From NCBI RefSeq assembly GCF_003323735.1, contig NZ_QOIM01000030.1:186001-250000 (forward strand): a stretch of 64,000 nucleotides of DNA. The letters run 5' to 3'. The DNA comes from Streptomyces reniochalinae. GTDB taxonomy: Bacteria; Actinomycetota; Actinomycetes; Streptomycetales; Streptomycetaceae. Shown here in pieces: positions 1 to 8,393 of this stretch (position 1 is its first letter; each line of letters starts with the position of its first letter). The notes under the pieces were generated by a model. That model searched no databases. It saw nothing but the letters and a program-made list of their open reading frames with translations, and was not told where the DNA came from. Position numbers and translations under genes: made by a program.

Positions 1-310
1 TATCTTCCACCGCTACGACGTGGTGCTGGCCCCGACGACGGCCACCCCGCCGCCGCGTGTCGGCGATCTGGCGCGGCTGAGCGGCTGGCAGACCGACCGC
101 CGCATGATCGCGCACTGCCCCTACGCGTGGCCGTGGAACGTGCTGGGCTGGCCGGGCGTCAACGTGCCCGCCGCCGTCACCGGCGGCCTGCGGCTGCCGC
201 TGGGCGCCCAGCTTCTCGGGCCCGGGGACAGCGAACCTCTGCTGCTCTCCCTCGCCGCCCAGCTGGAGGCCGACCAGAGGTGGTACGAGCGGTGGCCGCC
301 GACGGTGTGA
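1..310 (+). CDS. Amidase-signature family enzyme, C-terminal fragment
   Basis: The frame is open from the window edge to a TGA at 308-310, so only the last ~103 residues are present. The fragment holds DVVLAPTTATPPP followed by a WPWNVLGWPGVNVPA segment and a GAQLLGPGDSEPLLLSLAAQLE tail. That is the usual C-terminal pattern of amidase-signature (GatA-like) hydrolases, where the late D-V-x-x-x-P-T motif is followed by the N-x-x-G-x-P-A loop. The catalytic Lys-Ser-Ser triad would lie upstream, outside the window, so the substrate cannot be judged. It converges on the monooxygenase gene with 37 nt between the two stop codons. Confidence 0.8.
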   Translation, partial: IFHRYDVVLAPTTATPPPRVGDLARLSGWQTDRRMIAHCPYAWPWNVLGWPGVNVPAAVTGGLRLPLGAQLLGPGDSEPLLLSLAAQLEADQRWYERWPPTV

Positions 311-347
311 CTTCGTCGCTGTGAGGGCCGGCGGGACCGCACGCCCG

Positions 348-1877
348 TCAGGCGGACAGTGCCGCGAGGTAGGAGGTGACCTCCTGCGCGTCCTCGGTGA
401 TCAGCGCGAGGTAGCCGTCCGGACGGATCAGGTGGAGCGCACCCGAGGTGTAGGGCGGCGTGGCGGGGATCGGATGCGTGCGCACGTACGGCGGCAGGTC
501 GGCCGGGGGAGTGACGTCGCCGACCGCCAGGAGGGTGAGGTGCGGGCCGCGTAGCAGGTCGAAGACGCGCAGCGGGCTGCCGTCGGCCGTGGTGGCGGCG
601 GTGACGGGGGCGTCCGGGGCGCGGTCGCCGGGTGCCGGCGCGCCCGTGTGGGGCGCGCCCTCGTTCGGCGCGGTCGGGCGGGCTGTGGCGGAGTGGGGCG
701 CGGCCGCGTGGCGGGTCAGCGGGCTGTCGGGGTAGGCGAGGCCGAGTTGGTGGGTCTCGGTGCCGCGCTTGACCGCACGGTGGTGGAGCCGGGTCGAAAG
801 CCCGAGGACTTCGGCGGCCAGCGGGGCGCGTTCGGCCTCGTAGGTGTCCAGCAGCGCCTCGTCGGCGTGCCCGTGCAGCACCAGGCCGAGTTTCCAGCCG
901 AGGTTGTAGGCGTCCTGCACGCTGGTGTTGAGGCCCTGGCCGCCCGCGGGGGAGTGGATGTGGGCCGCGTCGCCGGCCAGGAAGACCCGCCCCGAGCGGA
1001 AGCGGTCGGCGAGGGCGGCGTTGACCCGGAACTCGGAGGCGTGCACGACCTCCTTCAGCTGTTCCGGCGCCAGGTCGGTGCGGGCTGCGAGCAGTTCGCG
1101 CAGGAACGCTTCCCTCGTGCCGCCCCGGGCGTCGTCCAAGGTGGCGTGCTGGGCGACGAACTGGAAGGTGTCGCTCCCCGGCATCGGGCACAGGGCGAGG
1201 GCGGCGTCTGCGTCGTCGCGCCAGACGTGCCAGTACCGCTGGTCGAGCCCGGCGAGCAGCACGTCCGCGACCACGCTCGGCTCGGCGTCCACCGTCTCGC
1301 CCGTCATGCCGATGCCCAGCGTGGCCCGCACCGTGCCGCGGGCGCCGTCGCAGCCGACGGCGTACGCGGCACGCACGGTGTGTTCGGTGCCTTCGGTGTT
1401 TCCGGTGCGTCCGGTGGACAGATGGGCGGTGACGCCGTCCGCGTCCTGTTCCAGACCGGTGAGCGCGGTGCCGAACTCCACCTCGCCGCCCAGCGCCCGC
1501 AGCCGTTCGAGCAGCAGTTCCTGGGTGCGCCACTGGGGCAGCATCCACACCTCGGCGTAGGGGGCGTCGGGGCGGGGTTCGGCGCGCTCGATCATGTCCC
1601 ATTCGACGGGAGGCTCCCCGGCGCGGTGCACCAGCATCCGGGGGTAGGGGCCGCCCGCCGCCCGTACGGCGTCCGCGAGGCCGAGGTCGTCGAAGACCTC
1701 CATGGTGCGGGGCTGTATCCCCTTGCCGCGGGTGCCGGGGAAAAGGCCGTCCCCGCGCTCGACGACGGTCGTCGCGATGCCGCGGCGGCGCAGGTCGCAG
1801 GCGAGGGTGAGGCCGGTCGGGCCCGCGCCGACGACGAGGACGCCGACCGCTTCCTTAACGTTGTTAAGTGGAGTCAT
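348..1877 (-). CDS. FAD-dependent aromatic-ring monooxygenase (PheA/TfdB family)
   Basis: A 509-aa flavoprotein hydroxylase of the kind that oxidises phenolic or polyketide-like aromatic rings with NAD(P)H and O2. Visible motifs are the N-terminal dinucleotide fold (VLVVGAGPTGLTLACDL, about residues 13-29), a central DG-type segment (VGCDGARGTVR) and the second FAD motif GRVFLAGDAAHIHSPAGGQG with NTSVQDAYNLGWKL. The C-terminal ~110 residues form the thioredoxin-like tail of this family. The ATG at 1877 is the only sensible start before the FAD motif. Codons 4-8 lie inside a perfect operator palindrome shared with the divergent TetR gene, so the gene is very probably repressed by that regulator. 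The physiological substrate is unknown; detoxification or resistance is likely. Confidence 0.9.
   Translation of the reverse strand: MTPLNNVKEAVGVLVVGAGPTGLTLACDLRRRGIATTVVERGDGLFPGTRGKGIQPRTMEVFDDLGLADAVRAAGGPYPRMLVHRAGEPPVEWDMIERAEPRPDAPYAEVWMLPQWRTQELLLERLRALGGEVEFGTALTGLEQDADGVTAHLSTGRTGNTEGTEHTVRAAYAVGCDGARGTVRATLGIGMTGETVDAEPSVVADVLLAGLDQRYWHVWRDDADAALALCPMPGSDTFQFVAQHATLDDARGGTREAFLRELLAARTDLAPEQLKEVVHASEFRVNAALADRFRSGRVFLAGDAAHIHSPAGGQGLNTSVQDAYNLGWKLGLVLHGHADEALLDTYEAERAPLAAEVLGLSTRLHHRAVKRGTETHQLGLAYPDSPLTRHAAAPHSATARPTAPNEGAPHTGAPAPGDRAPDAPVTAATTADGSPLRVFDLLRGPHLTLLAVGDVTPPADLPPYVRTHPIPATPPYTSGALHLIRPDGYLALITEDAQEVTSYLAALSA
1854..1868. promoter_or_regulatory. Putative TetR operator O1 (inside the monooxygenase 5' coding end)
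   Basis: Perfect inverted repeat CTTAAC-GTT-GTTAAG. It overlaps codons 4-8 of the monooxygenase, whose ATG is at 1877. An identical-arm copy lies at 1892-1906, with centres 38 bp apart. AT-rich perfect palindromes of this type between a TetR gene and its divergent target are typical TetR operators. The assignment to this regulator is inference. Confidence 0.75.
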
Positions 1878-1891
1878 GGCGGAAGCCTGCG

Positions 1892-1906
1892 CTTAACGCC
1901 GTTAAG
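1892..1906. promoter_or_regulatory. Putative TetR operator O2 (abutting the TetR start)
   Basis: Perfect inverted repeat CTTAAC-GCC-GTTAAG ending one base before the ATG at 1907. The arms are identical to O1 and only the 3-nt spacer differs. If the regulator is translated from 1907 the operator fills the ribosome-binding position, which suggests a leaderless message or a downstream GTG start at 1916. Confidence 0.75.
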
Positions 1907-2617
1907 ATGTCAAGCGTGTCCGAGAGGGAAGACCAGGGAAGCCGCCGCCCGGCACGGAAACGGGCGAGCCCGCCGCGGCTGGACCGCACGCAGGTCGCCG
2001 AGACCGGGCTGCGGCTGCTCAACGAGACCGGGCTGGAAGGGCTCAGCCTGCGCCGGATCGCCAAGGAACTGAACGTCCAGGCCCCCGCGCTCTACTGGCA
2101 CTTCGACAGCAAGCAGGCTCTGCTGGACGAGATGGCCACCCTGATGACGCGCGAGCTGCGCCACGCCGAGTACCAGGTGCCGCAGGACGCCGGCTGGGAC
2201 GAGTGGTTCGCCGAGAGCCTGCGCGTCCTGCGCCGGGCGCTGCTGCGCTACCGCGACGGCGCCAAGGTCTTCAGCGGCACCCGCATGACCACCACCGAAC
2301 ACGGCGAGGGCCAGGAGCTCTACCTGCGCATGATGACGCAGGCGGGCTTCCCCGTGAACGCCGCGGCCCGCGCCTTCTTCACCGCCTTCAGCTACACGAT
2401 CGGCTTCGTCATCGAGGAGCAGGCCGTCCAGCCCCTCCCCGGCGAACGCACCGAGGGCTACGACCCCGCGGAGCGCGCCGCACGCATGGCGGCCTTCCCC
2501 CTGGCGGCGCAGATCAGCGCCGACCTGTTCACCGACTACGACGCCCGCTTCGAAGAGGGCTTGCGGGCGGTGATCGAAGGTCTGCGGGCGACGGTGCTGC
2601 GGGCACCGTCGAGCTGA
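1907..2617 (+). CDS. TetR-family repressor with TetR_C-like ligand domain
   Basis: A 236-aa regulator. The N-terminal HTH is clear (LDRTQVAETGLRLLNETG, then LSLRRIAKELNVQAPALYWHF around residues 45-65). The C-terminal domain resembles the tetracycline-repressor class (ELRHAEYQVP, then FTAFSYTIGFVIEEQA). A longer frame begins at 1868, but its first 13 codons run through the operator, so ATG 1907 is preferred; GTG 1916 is also possible. It is divergent from the FAD monooxygenase and shares two identical-arm palindromes with it. Its likely job is to sense the monooxygenase substrate and derepress both genes. Confidence 0.88.
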   Translation: MSSVSEREDQGSRRPARKRASPPRLDRTQVAETGLRLLNETGLEGLSLRRIAKELNVQAPALYWHFDSKQALLDEMATLMTRELRHAEYQVPQDAGWDEWFAESLRVLRRALLRYRDGAKVFSGTRMTTTEHGEGQELYLRMMTQAGFPVNAAARAFFTAFSYTIGFVIEEQAVQPLPGERTEGYDPAERAARMAAFPLAAQISADLFTDYDARFEEGLRAVIEGLRATVLRAPSS

Positions 2618-2636
2618 GCGCCAAAGAGGCGGAAGG

Positions 2637-3980
2637 TCAGCCCAGCGTGGCGCGTTTGAGCGCACGTGCGCGGCGGGCCACGCGGCGGACAGCCGGACTG
2701 CGCGGTACGAACGCGAACTGGCGCGGCACCGCGCCCGGCAGGGCCAGCGACGTCAGCCTGCGGCGCTTGAAGTAGCGGCGGGTGGCGGGGGACAGGTGGT
2801 CCGCCAGGTAGCGCTCGGCCTCCTCGCGCAGGTGGGGGTAGGTCCTCGGCTGCATGCAGAAGCCGACCGCCCCGACCAGCCCCGCCAGAGCCTCGCCCCG
2901 CGCGGGCCCGAACCCGGCACCAAAGGTCGCGTCCAGATCCGGCAGCAGGGCGTCCACCAGCGTGACCGGCACCCGGTTGCTGTTCTCGTACGGCGTGACC
3001 CGCTCCAGCAGCAGCTCGGTTCCCGTACGGGCCACGGGCAGCCCGTAGAAGGCCGAGGCGGTCAGCAGCGCCGTGGAGAAACAGCCCACCACCAGCGCCG
3101 GGCGCATCCGCGCGTACAGGGCCTCGGCCAGCACCGGCGAGGAGAGCACCGTGAGACCGACCCCCAGCTCGCCTGCCTCCTTCTCCAGGGCGCGGGAGTA
3201 GCGCGCCGGAGCCACCGGATGCGGCTTGAAGACGAGGTCCCCGTGGCCCCGCTGCGCCGCTCCGCGCAGCATGCGCAGGTGCAGCTCCTCCTCCTCGTCC
3301 GGGGTCAGGATGTCCAGCGCCGACAGGTACTGGCCCAGCAGCAGGGCCCCGCCCTCGGGCGCCCGCGCCACCGAGGGCGGCACCTCGGCCGACAGTTCGG
3401 CCAGCACGGTGCGGAAGGCGTCCGTGGGCACCACCTCGGCCGGTACGCCGAACTCGGTCAGCAGCAGCGGCGCGAGACCCGGCACCAGATCCAGGTGCAA
3501 CAGGCGGCGCACCCGCCCGCCGACCAGCGGGTCCAGCTTGTTGCGGGTGGGGCCGTAGCTCATCAGCCCGTCCGCGTACACGTCGATGGGGGCGTCGGCG
3601 AACAGCCTGGCCACCGCGAGCGCGGGCTCGACCTGGAGCGATTCGAGGACGAGCTGGACCTCGTCCTCGGGCCCGTCGCCCAGGTTCCACAGCATCCGCA
3701 GGTGCCGCTCCCACAGCGGGGCGTCGTCCGAGCGGGGGGACCAGCCGCCGGGATGGAACGGGCGGATCGTCTCGTTCCAGGAGAGCACCCTCTCGAAGCG
3801 GCCGCGCAGCCTCTCGAAGCCCGGCATGGCGTCGAGCGCCGGCGTGGTCTCCGGGTTGCCCGCGTTGTTGCTGACCAGCAGCAGCCGCTGGTCCGCCGCC
3901 TCGAAGCAGCCCGCGTCCAGCGCGGCGGCCAGGGTGGCGGCGCCGTAGAGAGTGGAGGCGAAGAAGATCTGGGTGCGCAT
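2637..3980 (-). CDS. Polysialyltransferase-like glycosyltransferase
   Basis: A 447-aa cytoplasmic protein resembling the bacterial poly-alpha-2,8-sialyltransferase-like family found beside nonulosonic-acid genes. It starts MRTQIFFASTLYGAATLAAA, with a strand-helix opening typical of GT-B enzymes. It also has a GHGDLVFKPHPVAPARYS segment, where the K-P-H-P motif is characteristic of CMP-sugar transferases, and later VVGCFSTALLTASAFYGLPVA. The long upstream extension of the frame lies inside the GT2 gene and is not used; the ATG at 3980 shares one base with the GT2 stop (TGATG), implying translational coupling. Probably adds or polymerises nonulosonic acid on a cell-wall polymer; acceptor unknown. 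Confidence 0.72.
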   Translation of the reverse strand: MRTQIFFASTLYGAATLAAALDAGCFEAADQRLLLVSNNAGNPETTPALDAMPGFERLRGRFERVLSWNETIRPFHPGGWSPRSDDAPLWERHLRMLWNLGDGPEDEVQLVLESLQVEPALAVARLFADAPIDVYADGLMSYGPTRNKLDPLVGGRVRRLLHLDLVPGLAPLLLTEFGVPAEVVPTDAFRTVLAELSAEVPPSVARAPEGGALLLGQYLSALDILTPDEEEELHLRMLRGAAQRGHGDLVFKPHPVAPARYSRALEKEAGELGVGLTVLSSPVLAEALYARMRPALVVGCFSTALLTASAFYGLPVARTGTELLLERVTPYENSNRVPVTLVDALLPDLDATFGAGFGPARGEALAGLVGAVGFCMQPRTYPHLREEAERYLADHLSPATRRYFKRRRLTSLALPGAVPRQFAFVPRSPAVRRVARRARALKRATLG

Positions 3981-5089
3981 CAGGCCGCCGCCTCCGTCCG
4001 CGTGCCGTTCGGGTCCGTGTCGTTCGGGTTCGTGCCGTTCGGGTCCGTGTCGCTCGGGTGCGTGCCGCCCGGGTGCGTGCCGCCCGGGTGCGGGCCGTCC
4101 TGGTGCGGGCCGTCCTGGCCGCCGCCTCCGGGGCGCCGGCGCAGGCGCCGCAGCCGGGAGGCGCGCTCGGCGTCCATCGAGTCCAGCGCCTGGCCGAGCA
4201 CGTCGGGAGGCAACCGCTTGAGGGCCGCCGCGCTCATCGCCCGCAGCCTGCGCGCGACATGCGGCTCGAACCTGCCGCTGGTGAGGTGGTGCGAGATGAT
4301 CGCGCAGTAGGTGCGGACCGCCTTGGGCAACAGCACCTCCGCGTCGCGGTCCCGCGCCGTCTCCTCGATCACCTGGTCGAAAGCGCGGATGAAGTCCAGC
4401 TGCCGCACGTCGCCGATCTGCGTCAGCGACGAGGCCACCCCGCGCCGGTAGAAGACCCCCAGCAGACCGACCGCGGCGAACGAGCGGGCCTGACGGTGCA
4501 GCCGCCAGATCCACGGCCGGTCCTCGGCGGTGCGCAGCCCGTCGGTGAAGTGCAGCAGCCCCTGATCCAGCAGCCGGCGGTGGTAGATGCCCGCCCAGGC
4601 GTAGGCGTAGTCCACCGACGTGCTGCGCCCGGCCGGCAGTATCGCCTCCCGCGGATCACCCACCACGCCGCGCCGCCCGTGCGGAACCCGTGCCAGCGTG
4701 CGGGCCCGCGCCGTGCACTGCACATGGTCGGTGCGCACGAAGTCGCAGCCCAGGCGCTCGATACAGGCCACCAGGCGCGGATAGTGGCCTGGGGCCAGCC
4801 AGTCGTCCCCGTCCAGGAAGGTGACGAACTCGCCGCTCGCCTCAGCGAGCCCCGTGTTCCGCGCGGTCGCCAGCCCGCCGTTGCGCGCGTGCCGCACCCG
4901 GATCACCCGCGCGGCACCGTCGAGATCCTTTTCGGCGCGCTGGAGAATCTCCGGCGTCTCATCCTGGGAAGCGTCGTCGACGAGAATGAACTCGAAATCC
5001 CGACGCGCGTTCGCACCGAGACTCCGAAGTGTTTCTGCGGCGTACGACTGCACGTTGTAGAACGGCACGATGACGGAGAGCTTTACCAC
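3980..5089 (-). CDS. Family 2 glycosyltransferase with repetitive tail
   Basis: A 369-aa inverting GT-A glycosyltransferase. It has the opening LSVIVPFYNVQSYAAETLRS, the nucleotide-binding FILVDDASQDETPEIL (about residues 34-49), NGGLATARNTGL and the metal-binding FVTFLDGDDWL near residue 95. Its start is GTG at 5089. The last ~40 residues are a low-complexity tail (HPGGTHPSDTDPNGTNPNDT) encoded by eight 15-nt repeats and lie outside the catalytic fold. It is first in a two-gene leftward operon with the polysialyltransferase-like gene and divergent from the DUF6716 gene. It probably transfers a hexose during synthesis of a wall glycopolymer; donor and acceptor are unknown. Confidence 0.88.
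   Translation of the reverse strand: MVKLSVIVPFYNVQSYAAETLRSLGANARRDFEFILVDDASQDETPEILQRAEKDLDGAARVIRVRHARNGGLATARNTGLAEASGEFVTFLDGDDWLAPGHYPRLVACIERLGCDFVRTDHVQCTARARTLARVPHGRRGVVGDPREAILPAGRSTSVDYAYAWAGIYHRRLLDQGLLHFTDGLRTAEDRPWIWRLHRQARSFAAVGLLGVFYRRGVASSLTQIGDVRQLDFIRAFDQVIEETARDRDAEVLLPKAVRTYCAIISHHLTSGRFEPHVARRLRAMSAAALKRLPPDVLGQALDSMDAERASRLRRLRRRPGGGGQDGPHQDGPHPGGTHPGGTHPSDTDPNGTNPNDTDPNGTRTEAAA
4002..4121 (-). repeat. 15-nt tandem repeat, eight copies, in the GT2 3' end
   Basis: Eight consecutive 15-bp units (first unit GTGCCGTTCGGGTCC on the + strand) drift gradually and stay in frame. They encode pentapeptides of the form (D/T)P(N/G)(G/D)T in the glycosyltransferase tail. Because the unit is a multiple of three, copy number can vary without breaking the gene. 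Confidence 0.9.
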
Positions 5090-5276
5090 CCGACGGACGG
5101 TAGGCGCTGCGCCGCCCGCCGTCTTGACCTGCGGCGGGACGGGGGGTGAACGCCGCGTGGCGGGATGGTGAACGGGACCGCGGTCCGGGCGGGTTGGCCG
5201 TTCGTCGACGCGCTGTTAACCGTCTGTTGCCTCCGCGTTGGGCCGCCTTGCGGAATCCCTTCCTAACGTCGGCGAC

Positions 5277-6845
5277 GTGCCCTCACCACAAACTCCGACT
5301 TCCGCGAACACGCCGGGACCGCGTGCGTTTCCCGGGCAGCGCCCGCACCCGGAACCGCGCGATTTCCCCGTCCCCGGGCCGCGTCGGGTCGCGGTGCTCG
5401 CGGACTCCGACACCCGGTGGAAATGGGGCGCGTCGACCGCCCGCAGGCTGGCCCCCGGCGCCGCCATCGACGGGCTGCTGCTGCGCGGCCGGGCCACACC
5501 CACCCCGCGCCAGCTCGCCGAGGTCGGCGTCACCGTCGACGTGCTGCGCGAGGTCACCACCCGGGAGTTCCTGCGGGCCGCCGCCGCGCCCGGCGGCTAC
5601 GACGTGATCGTCCTCGCGTGCGTCGGCGGCGCGGTACAGGCCATGCTCCACGGGCTGCGCCGGGCGACCGCCGGCACCGAAGAAGGCACGCCCACGCACC
5701 GCCCCGTCGTCGTCACCGGTTACGTCGGCGTCGTCTACGAGAAGCTCACCGACGGGCTCCTGCTGCGGCACGGCGCCGACCTCGTCCTCGCCAACTCGGC
5801 CCACGACACCGACCGCTTCCGCGACGTGTACGAGGGCGTGGGCGCGCCCTCGGACGGGGTGCTCGAGTGCACTCTGCCGTTCCTGACGGACGCGCGACCG
5901 GGCCCCGTCACCCCCGTCACGACCGTCACCCCCCAAGCCGGTGACGGCCACGACACCCCCGCCCCCCGAGGCGGCCACGGATCCCTCACCCCCCGAAGTG
6001 GCGCCGGCCACGACACCTTCACCGTCGTCTTCGCCGTCCAGCCCTCCGTCCCCGCCTCCCGTGAGGACCGCGGCTACCTGCTGCGCCGCGCCGTCGCCCA
6101 CGCGCTGCGGAACCCCGAGCGCGAGGTACTGATCAAGCTGCGCAGCAAACCCGGCGAACACACCACCCACATCGAGGAACTGCCCTACCAGAAGCTCGTC
6201 CGCAAGCTGCCCGGCGGCGATGGCGCCGACGGCGGACTGCCACCCAACTGCCGCCTCGTCTACGGCAACATGGGCGAACTGCTGGACCGGGTGCGGCGCA
6301 CCGGCGGCCTGCTGGTGACCGTCAGCTCCACCGCGGCGCTCGAATCCCTGCACCGCCACGTGCCCACCGCCGTCCTCACCGACCTCGGCGTGCGCGAAGG
6401 CCTGGGCAACCACTACTTCACCGGCTCCGGCTGCCTCGCCTCCTGGGACGAACTCGACGACGGCCTGCTGCCCGAGGCCGACCCCCAGTGGGCGCTGCGC
6501 CAGGGGGTACGCGGCGGCGACGGGTACGCGGCCGCGCGCGAGCGGGTCGCCGCGCTGGCCTCCCGCTCCGCCCGCACCGGGCTGCCGCCGCTGGCCCCGT
6601 ACTACACGGCACGCACCGCCCCCGGCTACCTGCCCGGCATCCTGCGGCGCTACGGACTCGGCCCCGACGGAACCCCCGTCGGCCCGACGGCGGGCCCGGA
6701 CGCCGCCGACGACGACGGTCCCGGTGCCGTCGGCGCCGCCGGACGCGGGCTGCTGCGGCGCGTGGTGCGCGAGGCGGCACGCGGCGCCTACCGGCACGGG
6801 GTGCAACGCGTCGCACCGCTCATCCGGAAGGCGGGGGAGCTGTGA
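5277..6845 (+). CDS. DUF6716-type putative glycosyltransferase
   Basis: A 522-aa protein with a conserved-looking start of domain at RRVAVLADSDTRWKWG. It also has GYDVIVLACVGGAVQAMLHGL, VTGYVGVVYEKLTDGLLLRHGADLVLANS, VLIKLRSKPGEHTTHIEE and VTVSSTAALESLHRHVPTAV. The layout (nucleotide-fold halves and a late S-S-T-A-A motif) resembles GT-B transferases, and I recall the family as DUF6716. A proline-rich insert at about residues 210-245 is low complexity. GTG 5277 is chosen as start; a TTG at 5238 is also open and neither has a good Shine-Dalgarno. It is the first gene of the rightward half of the glycopolymer cluster. The exact reaction is unknown. Confidence 0.7.
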   Translation: MPSPQTPTSANTPGPRAFPGQRPHPEPRDFPVPGPRRVAVLADSDTRWKWGASTARRLAPGAAIDGLLLRGRATPTPRQLAEVGVTVDVLREVTTREFLRAAAAPGGYDVIVLACVGGAVQAMLHGLRRATAGTEEGTPTHRPVVVTGYVGVVYEKLTDGLLLRHGADLVLANSAHDTDRFRDVYEGVGAPSDGVLECTLPFLTDARPGPVTPVTTVTPQAGDGHDTPAPRGGHGSLTPRSGAGHDTFTVVFAVQPSVPASREDRGYLLRRAVAHALRNPEREVLIKLRSKPGEHTTHIEELPYQKLVRKLPGGDGADGGLPPNCRLVYGNMGELLDRVRRTGGLLVTVSSTAALESLHRHVPTAVLTDLGVREGLGNHYFTGSGCLASWDELDDGLLPEADPQWALRQGVRGGDGYAAARERVAALASRSARTGLPPLAPYYTARTAPGYLPGILRRYGLGPDGTPVGPTAGPDAADDDGPGAVGAAGRGLLRRVVREAARGAYRHGVQRVAPLIRKAGEL

Positions 6846-6916
6846 CCGCCCGCCCCGCATCCCCCGCAGCCGCCCCGCGGCCGTCGAAGACCTCCCAGCC
6901 CCACTCAGGAGTCAGC

Positions 6917-8293
6917 ATGTCCCCCACCCCCGCGGTCCTCGCGGTGATACCGGCCCGCGGCGGGTCCAAGGGCGTGGCCGCCAAGAACCTGGCACCCGTC
7001 GCCGGCGTGCCCCTCGTGGCCCGCGCCGCCCGCGAATGCCTGGCCGCGCGGAACGTCACCGACGTCGTCGTCTCCACCGACGACCCCGCCATCGCCGAGG
7101 CCGCACGCTCGGCGGGGGCCGAGGTCGTCGAACGGCCCTCCGCCCTCGCCGGCGACCTGGCCAGCAGCGAGGCCGCCGTCCTGCACGCCATGGACCAGTG
7201 GGAGAAACGGCACCGTACACCGCTGCACACCGTGCTCCTCGTCCAGTGCACCAGCCCGTTCCTGGTACGGGAGGACGTCGAAGGCGTCGCGGCCGCCGTC
7301 CTCGACGACGGAGCCGACAGCGCCCTGACCGTGGCCCCCTTCCACGGCTTCGTCTGGCGCGCCGGCGCGCCGGCAGCCGGTGGCGAAGCGGTGCCACTCG
7401 GCGGCGTACCGACGGACACCGGTGGTCCACCGCCGCAGCCCGGTGGTGCGCCGGCGGCGCCCAGCGGCCACACGGGCAGCGCGTACGGCGTCAACCACGA
7501 CCGCGCCGTACGGGCACGCCGCCAGGACCGGCCCGAGGACCTGCTGGAAACCGGCGCCGCCTACGCCATGGACGCCATGGGCTTCAGGGAAGCCGGCCAC
7601 CGGTTCTTCGGGCGGACCGCCGTCGTCCGCACCGACCCGGCGCGCGTCCTGGAGATCGACGACCCCCACGACCTCGACCGCGCCCGCGCACTCGCACCCC
7701 TGCTCGACGCCGACCGGCAGGGCCCCGGCGCGCTGCCCACCCGCGAGGACATCGACGCGGTCGTCCTCGACTTCGACGGCACCCAGACCGACGACCGGGT
7801 GTACGTCGACTCCGAGGGGCGGGAGACCGTCGCCGTCCACCGCGGCGACGGCCTCGGCATCGCGGCCCTGCGCCGCGCGGGCCTCGACGTGCTGATCCTC
7901 TCCACGGAGACCAACCCGGTCGTCGCCGCCCGCGCCGCCAAGCTCCGGCTGCCGGTGCTCCACGGCATCGACCGCAAGGACCTCGCACTCAAACGGTGGT
8001 GCGAGGAGCGCGGAATCGCCCCCGAGCGCGTCCTGTACGCCGGCAACGACGCCAACGACCTGGGGTGCTTCGCACTCGCGGGCTGGCCCGTCGCCGTCGC
8101 CGACGCCCACGACGCCGTACGGGCCGCAGCCCGCGCCGTCACCACCCGGCGCGGGGGAGCGGGGGCGGTAAGGGAGATCGCGGGGTGGCTGGTGGGGGCG
8201 GGGCTGGGAGGGGACACGGATCGCCGCGCTCGTGGGGCCCACCCACAAAAGGACCCCCGCCCGAACCCGGCGCCCACCCCCGCCGCCTCCTGA
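6917..8293 (+). CDS. CMP-nonulosonic acid synthetase fused to HAD (KdsC-like) phosphatase
   Basis: A 458-aa two-domain protein. The N-terminal ~270 residues are an acylneuraminate cytidylyltransferase: VIPARGGSKGVAAKNLAP binds CTP, with DVVVSTDDPAIAEAARS and VQCTSPFL following. A Pro/Gly-rich insert interrupts it near residues 145-190. The C-terminal ~170 residues are a HAD phosphatase (DAVVLDFDGTQTDD with the catalytic Asp pair, LILSTETN, VLYAGNDANDLGC). Together they would dephosphorylate a 9-phosphate nonulosonate and activate it with CTP. ATG 6917 has a strong AGGAG 5 nt away; a GTG at 6842 overlapping the previous stop (GTGA) is an alternative. Domain order matches fused NeuA-KdsC proteins. 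Confidence 0.88.
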   Translation: MSPTPAVLAVIPARGGSKGVAAKNLAPVAGVPLVARAARECLAARNVTDVVVSTDDPAIAEAARSAGAEVVERPSALAGDLASSEAAVLHAMDQWEKRHRTPLHTVLLVQCTSPFLVREDVEGVAAAVLDDGADSALTVAPFHGFVWRAGAPAAGGEAVPLGGVPTDTGGPPPQPGGAPAAPSGHTGSAYGVNHDRAVRARRQDRPEDLLETGAAYAMDAMGFREAGHRFFGRTAVVRTDPARVLEIDDPHDLDRARALAPLLDADRQGPGALPTREDIDAVVLDFDGTQTDDRVYVDSEGRETVAVHRGDGLGIAALRRAGLDVLILSTETNPVVAARAAKLRLPVLHGIDRKDLALKRWCEERGIAPERVLYAGNDANDLGCFALAGWPVAVADAHDAVRAAARAVTTRRGGAGAVREIAGWLVGAGLGGDTDRRARGAHPQKDPRPNPAPTPAAS

Positions 8294-8393
8294 CCTGCAA
8301 AAACCCTACCCCGCCCGCACCGTCACACCCCCTCGATCCACCCCACGACCCTTCAGTACCCATCCCAGAAACAAACCCCCGGAAATGGTGAAC

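Noticed and set aside
121..1602. 493-aa minus-strand frame under the monooxygenase
   Set aside because: It is Arg/Pro-rich with no domain and lies antisense-offset to a gene with clear FAD motifs; a GC-bias shadow frame.
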